Shown: piece by piece, positions 1 through 9,752 of the stretch
Layout of the letters: each line of letters begins with the position of its first letter
How positions within the stretch are numbered: position 1 is the stretch's first letter
Source: Gonocerus acuteangulatus
Lineage: Eukaryota > Arthropoda > Insecta > Hemiptera > Coreidae
Assembly (NCBI GenBank): GCA_946811695.1
Contig: OX328131.1
Span: forward strand, 11,866,641-11,930,640
Reading direction: 5' to 3'
DNA: 64,000 nucleotides
Notes under the pieces: model-generated
The model's input: only the letters and a program-made list of their open reading frames with translations
Database searches by the model: none
Told to the model about the DNA's origin: nothing
Translations under genes and position numbers: made by a program

Positions 1-60
1 GTATTCGAAAGTGCAGCCTAAACGTCCAACATACATTTTTGCTTGAATATCTGACTTTTT

Positions 61-531
<471 letters not shown>

Positions 532-1910
532 GGCCCAGCGCACATGCTGAGACTGTTTTGCAACTCCAGTTGCGAACTAGTTGCACACGCAACTGTTTCG
601 TGACTTCGGCAATGTATTTCAGTGGACAGGCGCACACGACGCAACTGGTTTTTGACGATCTCAAACCAGTCACATGCAACCGTGGGCCCGCGATTCCAGT
701 TGCGTTTCATTTGCGTTGTCGGACCGCCGTGCATTTTATCAATATTTGCGGTTGCTTAGTTACAAGAAGGTTTATTTATTACATATGTTTTTCAGCTATG
801 TTATGTTGTGTTTTGGAAATAAAGGCAGTTTTAAGTAAAGTGTATTTAAGTCATATAGCCAATAACAACATGTAGCGATCAAGAACTATAACGTGAAGCA
901 ATTTTTGATTTAAAAACGGATGTCAGATTCGTTTTTAGCACATTGAAAACCCCCTAAATTCAAATTTTGGGAATATTACAAAAATTAAAAGAAATGTATT
1001 TTAAATTTTTCTAATGGGGGACCCTTAAAAGTTTGTTAAAAATTCAACAATCCGGCCATATTTCAAAGAATATTTACCCGATTCAAACGAAACTTGAAGG
1101 GTCGATGAAGGCCCAAATGTTGCACATTTCCTTCTAACTGGGGTGTTTCTAAGTGTTCCGAAATCGGCGTTATGTGCAAAAAAGTTTACATTTTACTTTT
1201 ATTTTGAGAGCCATTTTTTGCAAGTACCTTTTGAGATAATACAACAGTCATTTATATGGTTAGAACAAGGAATCTTCCTACTTTTGAAAGATTTCAATGA
1301 AATAATAATCGGATTAGCTCAAGGGGAGATATTGAATTTCAAAACGTCATGTTATTTTTTTGGGGTGCTGATTTTTAATCTGCTATTATTTTTGGTGTAA
1401 AAAAATGTATAATACTAGTTTACTTCAAAACGTAAGCATATTTTTGAATTTATTTTACAACATATAAATTATTGTTTAACGATTATATTTTTCTTTTAAT
1501 CTACTCTATAAAGCAAATGAATTGGTGAAAGAATCATGTCGATATCATTTTCTAAACTCGATATAAAAAATAAAGCACTTCCAACCTATTTTTTTTTTTA
1601 TTTCTCGGCTCCTAAGGCGCATCGGACGGAACGCTCTGACACGTTTCAACTATTTTTCGGTAATCTCCAGAAAAAAAATTGTCCAGATCGGTGACCCGTC
1701 ACTGTATACTCCCCTTGTGAGTCTGATATCGCAAGTTCATACAAAAAAACAAGCAGCTCACTAAACAAACACACCACTCGTGAAACTGTTGGGCAATTGA
1801 TTTACAACAAGCCAATATACTCGCGTGTTTTGTTTCAGTTGCAAACTAATTTCATACGAAACTGGTTTGCAACTCGAGTTGCAGAACAGTCGCACCGTGT
1901 GCGCTGGCTC
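532..1910. mobile_element. PIF/Harbinger-like non-autonomous DNA element
   Basis: Terminal inverted repeats begin GGCCCAGCGCACATG on the left and GAGCCAGCGCACACG on the right (read inward), continuing into repeated CAGTTGC/GTTGC motifs. It is flanked by a 3-bp duplication TTA (529-531 and 1911-1913). The uninterrupted copy of the target at 21600-21640 has a single TTA, so the boundaries are exact. TWA-type 3-bp duplications are typical of the PIF/Harbinger superfamily. No transposase is visible in its 1379 bp. The stretch 1365-1700 is also found at 45520-45790. Confidence 0.8.
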
Positions 1911-2290
1911 TTAACCGTTTTTGAGAAAAATAGTTGTCGAATAAAGTTTTTGGTTAGGGTACTTAGAATCATGGGAGTCAGTTGAAACCTTTTCTGCGTG
2001 TTTGAAATTCATACAAAAAAAAATATGTTTAAATTTTGGTTACGTTTGGAGTTAAGAAAGGATTAGAATAAAATATTATATATTTAGACATGAAAAGTTG
2101 TGGGAACTTTGTACATCTCGAAAAGGGTAGGGTATCTTGGTGAACGCAAGGTTACCGATCAAATGATTACTAAATGCTCTACAAAAAAGATTGTAAGGTA
2201 ATTTTCGATTAGATGATGTTAATTGGAGAAATAAGGCCTTAAAACTTCAAATGTGTTTGTTTTGTTCTTTTGAACGGGTTTTTGTAGTTG
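1911..2290 (+). repeat. Repeat family A, second part
   Basis: Continues the copy started at 61 after the Harbinger-like insertion. Similarity to 21625-21760 and to the reverse complement of 15490-15880 runs to about 2290. Non-coding. Confidence 0.75.
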
Positions 2291-3221
2291 TTTAGCTCAT
2301 TTTTTATGGTTGCTTTTATGTGTTTTAATCGGATTTATTTGTAGAATTAGTACAATAGTAGAAGAGTACAAGCAAATGTAAAGATTTTGATATTTTACAA
2401 TGCATCGAACAGTGAGATTAGTGTCTCTAGAAGTGGATAAAGGGTGCTGCCTGACCCTGCCAGGTAAGACCATAAAAGCTTTTCAAGAAATATCGAACCA
2501 AAATAATAACTGTTTCTATTTTAATTTTTCCGAATGAGACTCTTCCTGCGATTCGGACCATTTTTTTATCGTAGTCCCAACCATCCCTTGATTTCGCATC
2601 ACCTCAACGGCTAACTATCTTCGTCTCGTTTAGTGTTTCTTTTCTCTGTCTAGCTGGCTAAAAAATGGACAGATTTTAATGAAATTAGGTATTATTCCTT
2701 TACTAATGTCACTAAAGAACCGCGCTAAGATGACGCACTTCTTGCGAGTCGGACATTTTTTTTCCGTACCTCGGTAAACCTGGGGTGTCGCTGTTTATTT
2801 TCTAAATACCCCATGCATCGCATATCGCATGTATTTTTTAACTTCGTTCATTCTTAAAATTTAACTTATTTATTATTCCTATGTAACACAAATATCAATA
2901 GTTCATGAAGTATTTAGAAAATGGAGGATGTGGAGAGTAAAGTCCCACATTGTAATGTGGGGGGAAAATCCCAAAGCCGATTTATTCCCCAAATCACTCT
3001 ACCTAAGAGATGCCTTATTTTGAAGATTAAGGTTTATTGAACAGAATAAAGGTTATTTCGCCCTTTCTTATTCGAATTGAAGTAAGGAGCTAAGGGAAGA
3101 AGGGTTTTAATAATAAAGTAACATATTTCAAGAGGCTTAGGTCGTATTAAAGCATTAAGGATTTTCTCCATCCTAATACCAGGTGAATAAATTATACAAA
3201 GAAATAAATTAGATGCAATAA
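2291..3221. other. Gene-free stretch with repeat fragments
   Basis: No coding region seen. Around 2715-2790 a motif (GAACCGCGCTAAGATGACGC, then a GTCGGAC-like block) recurs inverted at 15145-15190. The block 2765-2960 resembles 35780-35960, including a shared CCCCRTGCATCGC. Confidence 0.5.
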
Positions 3222-3541
3222 ATTATCTGTAAGATTTTCAGAATTTTTAGAGTATACAGTAAGTCATTATCTGTAAGTTTTTCAGAATTTATAGAGTATA
3301 CAGTAAGTCATTATCTGTAAGCTTTTCAGAATTTATAGAGTATACAGTAAGTCATTATCTGTAAGCTTTTCAGAATTTATAGAGTATACAGTAAGTCATT
3401 ATTATCTGTAAGCTTTTCAGAATTTATAGAGTATACAGTAAGTCATCATTATCTGTAAGCTTTTCAGAATTTATAGAGTATACAGTAAGTCATCATTATC
3501 TGTAAGCTTTTCAGAATTTATAGAGTATAAAGTAAATCACT
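3222..3541. repeat. Tandem array, 44- then 47-bp units, about 7 copies
   Basis: Units contain ATCTGTAAGCTTTTCAGAAT and GAGTATACAGTAAGTCAT. Unit starts fall at 3225, 3269, 3313, 3357, 3404, 3451 and 3498: the first spacings are 44 bp and the later ones 47 bp because a 3-bp ATT/CAT block has been added. This indicates stepwise growth of the array. Confidence 0.95.
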
Positions 3542-3574
3542 ATTTAATGAAAATGTATTTAATTTTAATTTTTT

Positions 3575-3713
3575 TAGCACTTTCCTCCGAAGGAAAGTAG
3601 CTATTGAGGTTGCACTCATGACGGAATTTTTGAAAAAATTCTTCAAATATTTATCGATCCTACCTAGCAGACACCGAAAATGACCCCCGTTAAAATTTAT
3701 ATATACCTATCTA

Positions 3714-3774
<61 letters not shown>

Positions 3775-3777
3775 ACG

Positions 3778-3827
<50 letters not shown>
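3575..3827 (-). repeat. Repeat family F fragment followed by TA microsatellite
   Basis: The block 3575-3700 (CTTTCCTCCGAAGGAAAGTAGC and TCGATCCTACCTAGCAGACA regions) recurs on the other strand at 18976-19085, and partly at 5265-5345 and 25600-25690. It runs directly into TA repeats at 3713-3827, as its counterpart at 18924 does. Confidence 0.7.
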
Positions 3828-3831
<4 letters not shown>

Positions 3832-3839
3832 TTCTTTTT

Positions 3840-4020
3840 TATCCTAGGAGGCATGGGGTCATTAAAGCAGTCTTCCTTTATTACACCACTTTATTTATTG
3901 GGCCCGACATGTTTCGTGCATCTTTTCTTCTCACTTCTTCAGGGGCTCTTCTTGCAAGGAAGTCCTCTCGTTACCAAGTACTCCCTCTGGAGTCCGGCTT
4001 AATACTCCGGAGTATTAAAT
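3840..4020 (-). mobile_element. Penelope-like element end with possible hammerhead ribozyme
   Basis: On the minus strand the sequence reads CCCCTGAAGAAGTG ... GCACGAAAC AT GTC GGGCCC ... AATAAATAAAGTGG. A CTGAAGAAG..CGAAAC..GTCGGG string followed by AATAAA is typical of Penelope-like retroelement ends, which are known to carry hammerhead motifs. The element body is not recognisable next to it, so this is probably a truncated copy. Confidence 0.45.
3900..3950 (-). ncRNA. Candidate minimal hammerhead ribozyme
   Basis: Core parts occur in the right order on the minus strand: CTGAAGA (matching CUGANGA), a short GTG/CAC stem II around a purine-rich loop, GAAAC, and a GTC cleavage triplet (complement of 3906-3908). 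Stem I can form between AGCCC before the core and GGGCC after the cleavage site. Stem III would be only two pairs, as in known Penelope-type hammerheads. Activity is untested. Confidence 0.35.
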
Positions 4021-4740
4021 AGCTTTAAATAAAGTATGGGATAAGACCATTCGTTGATCTATCGAATATGTTCGTTCTCTAGTTTGCTCCGATTTTCATT
4101 TTCGATAGTTTGACATGGTAGGGACGATATGTACACAAGATTATACGATCTCATTAGAAGATCTCGAAGACACATTAATGAATCTACACTTTAATCCCGA
4201 GAATAAATGCATATTCATTATGACTAAAAGTTAAACCGTTAAGACGCTTTTAATACATACATCCTGGATATATAATAAAATTTACTAATAAAACCAGTTC
4301 CTGATCTCCAAAAAAGACTTAACTCGGTGTGTTTATCGTCCAAGGTACGAAACAAAAAATAAATAAATAATTCCTTGGTGAGGTTAAAAAAAAATAAAAA
4401 GATAAAACAATAAAACTGCGTAAATTATTTAAATAATTTTTGTATGAATGAGAAGACATAAATAAATAAAGAAAAATTAAAAATATTTTTATAATTAGAT
4501 TTAATTGACATAAAATGTAATAATTAATTATACAGGGTGTCCCGAACTTAAATGACAATAATCCAAAAGCGTATAGGGGACCGAAAAACAAAACATTGCA
4601 AATTTTTACAACAAACCAATTTCTATAATTTACATAATCATAATGTGTAATAAATTCTGTACTTACTGGAGATAATACGGGTTGCAGTTACCACCTTTTG
4701 ATCTTCCGACATAAGACAATGAGAGAAAATAAAACTTGAT
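4021..4740. other. AT-rich stretch without a gene
   Basis: No coding region can be supported. A sequence ATACAGGGTGTCCCG at 4533 looks like one end of a Tc1/mariner-type element, similar to the end at 46249, but its partner was not found. A 41-codon frame at 4113-4238 begins with ATG but has no recognised family. Confidence 0.4.
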
Positions 4741-4744
4741 GTTA

Positions 4745-4815
4745 TTTTTTTTTTATTTATTTATTTTTTTTACGGCGTATCAACAAATCTTGGCTATTAG
4801 CGCCGGCTTGATGTT
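4745..4815 (-). repeat. 3' tail of 5S-type SINE (fragment)
   Basis: The minus strand reads GGCGCTAATAGCCAAGATTT, then GTTGATACGCCGTAAAAAAA. This matches the 3' tail of the fuller 5S-derived SINE at 33427-33585. Confidence 0.6.
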
Positions 4816-5007
4816 ATTCTTCACATTTTTTCGTTTGTTTACATTTAGCTTTCTGCTGTGATTCTTAAACAAAAAGTCTTTAGTCAGTTACTCAGATACT
4901 GAACAATTATATGTACCTAAAAAACTTGTTTTGCTTCTTGTTTCGCGATTTTCTTCAAAAGAAACAAAAATGCGCTAATCTATAAATAACCATTACCAAT
5001 GTCTTCG

Positions 5008-5223
5008 TTCATGAATTCGGCCTCCCTAGACCAACCCAGCCTTTAATTAATTCATTATAGAGTACCTTGGAGTTAATGACTCTAGCAGTCGAAGGAGCAA
5101 GGAGAAAATCAGGCGGCCGGAGCATAGTACTGACCACACTGTCTCCCTTGTGTGCCGTATGGTCAAGAATCAGATACCTCTTACAGTGTCTGCCCCTCAG
5201 GGCCCTCGTGGCCTCTTACGGGA

Positions 5224-5260
<37 letters not shown>
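5008..5260 (+). mobile_element. tRNA-derived SINE, 5'-truncated copy
   Basis: Shares its body with the fuller copy at 52987-53335: CAACCCAGCCTTTAATTAAT, GACTCTAGCAGTCGAAGGAG, CAGGCGGCCGGAGCATAGTA and TCTGCCCCTCAGGGCC. It ends in a run of about 28 T. The tRNA-like head is missing. Confidence 0.85.
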
Positions 5261-5262
<2 letters not shown>

Positions 5263-5459
5263 GTATCTACTAGGTAGGATCGATGAAGATTTAAAGAAAT
5301 GTTTCAAAAATTCTTTCAAGAGTAGCTAGATTCCTTTTGAAAGAGCTAAAAAAATAGTAATCCAAGTATTTTCTGTAATTGAATTTTTAGTTTTCGCGCA
5401 CCACGATATTTTCACTGTCCTACTTGTTAAAATAATCATTATTTTTTCCCTCAGGAGAG

Positions 5460-5624
5460 ATGTGCGAGAACGAGCGTACCAGACTGGTGGTCCTGGGCGG
5501 TCCAGCTGTTGGCAAGACTGCTATAGTGAAGAGATTCTTGGATTCGACATTCACCGAGAAGTATCGAAGCACTGTAGAAGATCTGCACAGCAGGTCATTC
5601 AATCTTGGGCCGATAACAATCAAG
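5460..5624 (+). CDS. Ras-family small GTPase, first coding exon (partial gene)
   Basis: Encodes the first 55 residues of a Ras-type GTPase, a membrane-signalling switch cycling between GTP and GDP. Residues 13-20 (GGPAVGKT) are the P-loop, and Thr38 in STVED is the switch I threonine that senses GTP. The exon opens after a good acceptor (TTTTTTCCCTCAG, ending at 5454), so it also carries five bases of 5' UTR before the ATG. It ends at CAAG|GTAATA with a phase-0 donor at 5625. It joins in frame to 33773, giving ..ITIK-VDILDT.., the normal Ras order. The best match from memory is the Rhes/RASD and Di-Ras-like branch of insect Ras proteins; the exact orthologue cannot be named. An upstream non-coding exon is expected outside the window. 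Confidence 0.92.
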
Positions 5625-5734
5625 GTAATATTACAAATCATTATAGTGACTTTTTTTTAGAAATCTAATATACATATACGTGTATAATATACATATACGT
5701 ATATAATATACATATACGTATATAATAAATTAGA

Positions 5735-6640
5735 TACCAAATAAATAATATTAAAATCTAATAACACAAATTAAATGTTTGAACCCCTGACCTCCAAACT
5801 GTGAGTCCTAGACGATTTTGACCTATGACACTCCCCTTATCAAGACCTACGTGTGTGCCAAGTTTGGCCAAAATCGGCCGTACGGTGAGGATTGTGTAAA
5901 GAACAAACATACACACAGACAACTAGTAGACGGTTTTGCTCTAGCCTACGAGGCTCCCCAGATCAAGACCTACCAGAGTGCCAAGTTCGGTCAAAATCGG
6001 TCGCACGGTGTGGATTTGTATAAAGAACAAATATATACACACACCAGGGCCGCCACATCTCAGAGCCGGGCCCAGGACCAGATCACGGGCCCCCACTTAT
6101 AAGAGCCGGGCCCCCACTTCTAAGAGCCGGCCCCCCCCTTCTAAGAGCCAGGCCCCTACTTCTCACAGCCATACTGAAAAGTCTATTACTTTAGGACTTT
6201 GGACATTTTAAAATTATTTTCATCTTGAGTTTTGAGCGAAATGAGAAAAAAAGGTGACAATCGGTGCAGCAAAGGTCACATTCGGTACTTGTAGTTTTAT
6301 TACGACTCCTGATAACGACTGCGCTTGTTTTGTCGTTTATGTACAATAAAAAAATATAGATCCCATTCCAATAAATATAGGCTACGCCAGTCTATATTTC
6401 TAAACCCCATTCTTTTTACAAGCACATAACCTATACATTTTTTCCAATTAGCGAGGCCCGGCCCGGGCCCCCACGGCGCCCGGGCCCGGGACAACTGTAC
6501 CCGACAGTCCCCCCCCCCCATGTGGCGGCCCTGACACACACAACTAGTAGAAGTTTTTGACCTAGCCTACGAGACTCCCTAGATCAATACCTACCAGAGT
6601 GCCAAGTTTGGTCAAAATAGGTCAAACGATGTGGATATGT
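5735..6640 (-). mobile_element. Helitron-like repeat, minus strand, split by a hAT element
   Basis: The reverse complement contains the family's internal unit: CACACCGTNNGACCGATTTT, then CAAACTTGGCAC, then CTAGGCTAGGTCAAAA and TCTAC(C/T)AGCTG-like ends. Units of about 124 bp are seen at 5810-6040 and 6534-6640, interrupted by 6045-6533. Compare 7031-7860 and 58403-58810. Confidence 0.65.
6045..6533. mobile_element. hAT-like MITE with GC-rich interior
   Basis: Ends are CAGGGCCGCCACAT and its inverse ATGTGGCGGCCCTG. It is flanked on both sides by ACACACAC (8 bp), the duplication size of hAT transposons, although the target is itself a CA repeat. The interior has a short GC-rich tandem repeat (CTTCTAAGAGCCGG units at 6085-6160) unlike the AT-rich surroundings. 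No transposase is encoded. Confidence 0.7.
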
Positions 6641-7030
6641 TTAAGGAAGAAAAATCGAATTTTTTGCACATTTAAAAGCTGTTTCGCCATATAAACGCTC
6701 TTGGATATAATTTTTGCTCAGTTAATACAGCATTCGATCCCATTAAAAATTATAAAAAAAGTTACAAGGTTGTATTACCCCTTTACACACTTTAGTCGAC
6801 ACGACCATTTTTTTCGAGCCCGGTCCCCAGGAGCGATATTTCATTCCTTCCTTATTTTGATAATTTTTAATAATAATAATAATAAAACATGTTTACTATG
6901 GAAATCACCCAAATCGTAAGTGAATTCACATAAAGATCATTGCACACCGAATGTACAATGATTTTTTTTTCCTATACTATACACATTTCATTAGTTCAAG
7001 ACAGCATATTTCGGCGAATAGTTTCCTCAG
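6641..7030. other. Stretch without a recognised feature
   Basis: AT-rich; no gene, array or clear element ends seen. Confidence 0.4.
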
Positions 7031-7860
7031 AATCTATATATATAAAAATCACGTGTCTGTTTGTCTGTCTGTTTGTCCCTTATACAAATCCACACCGTTT
7101 GACCGATTTTGACCAAACTTGGAATTATGGTAGGTCTTGATACGAGAAATCTCCTAGGCTAGGTCAAAACAATCTACCAGCTGTCTGTCTGTATGTTTGT
7201 CCCTTATACAAATCCACACCGTTCGTCCGATTTTGACTAAACTCGGTACACATGTAGATGTTAATCTGGGGAGTGTCGTAAGCTAAGTCAAAAACGTCTA
7301 CCAGCTGTCTGTATGTATGTTTGTCCCTTATACAAATCCACACCGTTCGTCCGATTTTGACTAAACTCGGTACACAAGTAGATGTTAATCTGGAGAGTGC
7401 CGTAGGCTAGATCAAAAACCTCTACCAGCTGCAGGTCTGTATGTTTGTTCCCTATAGAAATCCACGCCGTTCGACCTATTTTGACCTAAGTTGGAACACA
7501 GGCAGATCTTGATACGGCGATTGCCATAGGCTAGGTCAAAACAGCTACCATCTGTCTGTCTGTATGTTTGTTCTTTAGACAAACCCACACCGTTTGACAG
7601 TTTTGATCAAACTGGGCACACAGGTTGGTCTTGATCAGGGGATTGTCATAGGCCAGGTCAAAAACGTCTACCAGCTGCTGTCTGTTTTTTTTTTTTTGTT
7701 TTTTTTTTCTTTTTTTTTAATAAAAATCTACACCGTTAGACCGATTTTTACCACACTTGGCATACATGTATGTCTTGATACGGGGGGTGTTATAGGTTAG
7801 GTCAAAGTCGTCTAGGACTCACAGTTGGGAGTTCACGGGTTCGAAACAGTTACAGATTAA
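7031..7860 (+). repeat. Helitron-like repeat with about six 124-bp internal units
   Basis: Begins near TCACGTGTCTGTTTGTC. Each unit carries CTGTCTGTATGTTTGTCCCT, ATCCACACCGTTYGACCGAT and a TAGGCTAGGTCAAAA block. Unit boundaries (TACCAGCTG) fall at about 7174, 7299, 7423, 7545 and 7669. The last unit is followed by a unique tail leading to the 55-bp array. The same layout with two units is at 58403-58810. Confidence 0.85.
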
Positions 7861-7916
7861 TGTTATTAGATTTTAATAATACTTGTTTAGTTTCTAATTT
7901 ATTTAGGCTTTTCTTT

Positions 7917-8564
7917 ATGCAGAAAGTAGGTGTAGCATGGCACACTGGGTAACAGCTAGTTCAATGTCTATATGCAGAAAGTAGGTGTAGCATTGCACAC
8001 TGGGTAACAGCTAGTTCAAAGTCTATATGCAGAAAGTAGGTGCAGCATTGCACACTGGGTAACAGCTAGTTCAAAGTCTATATGCAGAAAGTAGGTGTAG
8101 CATTGCACACTGGGTAACAGCTAGTTCAAAGTCTATAGGCAGAAAGTAGGTGTAGCATTGCACACTGGGTAACAGCTAGTTCAAAGTCTATAGGCAGAAA
8201 GTAGGTGTAGCATTGCACACTGGGTAACAGCTAGTTCAAAGTCTATAGGCAGAAAGTAGGTGTAGCATTGCACACTGGGTAACAGCTAGTTCAAAGTCTA
8301 TAGGCAGAAAGTAGGTGCAGCATTGCACACTGGGTAACAGCTAGTTCAAAGTCTATAGGCAGAAAGTAGGTGCAGCATTGCACACTGGGTAACAGCTAGT
8401 TCAAAGTCTATAGGCAGAAAGTAGGTGTAGCATTGCACACTGGGTAACAGCTAGTTCAAAGTCTATAGGCAGAAAGTAGGTGCAGCATTGCACACTGGGT
8501 AACAGCTAGTTCAAAGTCTATAGGCAGAAAGTAGGTGTAGCATTGCACACTGGGTAACAGCTAG
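7917..8564 (+). repeat. Tandem array of Helitron-like 3' ends, 55-bp unit, 12 copies
   Basis: Each unit carries GCAGAAAGTAGGTGTAGCAT and then GCACACTGGGTAACAGCTAG. Spacing is exactly 55 bp (7919, 7974, ... 8524). The unit contains a hairpin (GTGT-A-GC / GC-ACAC) about 10 bases before CTAG|T, which is the layout of a Helitron 3' end. Variation between units is limited to a few positions. Confidence 0.95.
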
Positions 8565-9164
8565 TAACTGATAAATGCAAATTATCTTTATAATGATTAT
8601 TGCACACACGGTGTGCGGGCCTTCTTATAGTTTCGGAAATCAGTTGCACACGCGCTGTGCAATCGGTCTCGAATGGGTTAACCTAACACAGTTGAAATCA
8701 AAACCACATAATGAGTGGTCAATGATGGATAGATCAAACACTTACTGACAAGTAATTGTTTCTAAGTATTTCTGACAAAACTCCAGACGACCCATTATAA
8801 ACAGCACAAGCTGAAAATTTATATCTTGTATAATATTAAGACTGCCTTGGAGTAAATCTTTAGCGTAAATCAACCTTTTAAATTATGATAATGCAATGGA
8901 AATTGCTTCTCCTCCTTCTGTCATCCCCAGGATACAATTTATGGCACATTTATCTTTAATAGGCCATTAGAATAATATTAAAGTAATATCTTAAAATTAA
9001 TACTCTAGTTTAACAATAAGTTTATTAAATAAAATCTTACGCTAAACGTAGTACATACCCTTAGCAATGCTGTTAGTTTACTAAAATGTCCATCACACAG
9101 GGCTTCACACGTAAGCAGAATCTGGGCAGTGTACACTGTATTTCTGTATAATTTGCTTAAAAAA

Positions 9165-9216
<52 letters not shown>

Positions 9217-9249
9217 TAGATTTTAATATTTGACTGCACCAAGTTAATA
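8565..9249. other. AT-rich stretch, no gene
   Basis: No coding region. Two short inverted motifs (GCACACACGGTGTGC at 8603 and TTGCACACGCGCTGTGCAA at 8643) are visible. A TA microsatellite occupies 9171-9213. Confidence 0.5.
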
Positions 9250-9253
9250 CCTC

Positions 9254-9640
9254 TTTAGAGGAGTATCAGGTAAAAATAAAATAAACCGGCTAAAAAAAAT
9301 AAATGTCTATATAATAAAAAATAAAACACTTGGTAATTGAAAAATAATAATAATTAACTTCTGAGAATAAATTAAATAATAAATAAACGGTCCACTGCCA
9401 GATAACTCAACGAAAGTCCAAAAAAGTCAAACAGAAAATAGGCACCGCGTTGTCGCACTTTTTATACACACAACTTAAATTTGGCTAGGTAATTTTCGGG
9501 TTACCTCATAGCCGCGGTAAGAAATTGAAACATTGATAAATTATTGTGGCACCGGCAACACTGACTAGCCCTACGTAACCTTCCCATTGTTGACAGTCAG
9601 GTTACGGTGTTGTCAGTCAGTTTACTATCGTGGTGCTACA
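9254..9640 (-). repeat. 3' LTR of the gypsy element
   Basis: 387 bp. On the minus strand it starts TGTAGCACCACG and ends GATACTCCTCTAAA. It is nearly identical to 13585-13970. Confidence 0.95.
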
Positions 9641-9655
9641 TCACCTCCCCCCAAT
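9641..9655 (-). other. Polypurine tract of the gypsy element
   Basis: On the minus strand ATTGGGGGGAGGTGA directly precedes the 3' LTR start TGTAGC, where plus-strand DNA priming is expected. Confidence 0.8.
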
Positions 9656-9752
9656 GGCAGCGTCGCAGAAGCGGACCGGAAGTCTGATGAGGCGTCCACG
9701 TCGTGACATCTTCACTGATGAAGGCTTGTCAGCTTCTGTGGCGGTGGTATTG

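Noticed and set aside
4113..4238. 41-codon frame starting MVGTICTQDYTISLEDLEDT
   Set aside because: Looks mildly protein-like but is short, preceded by a stop, and has no second copy or family.
7917..8564. CRISPR array
   Set aside because: The 55-bp units are repeated whole, with no unique spacers, and the genome is eukaryotic. The same holds for the 37-, 44- and 162-bp arrays.
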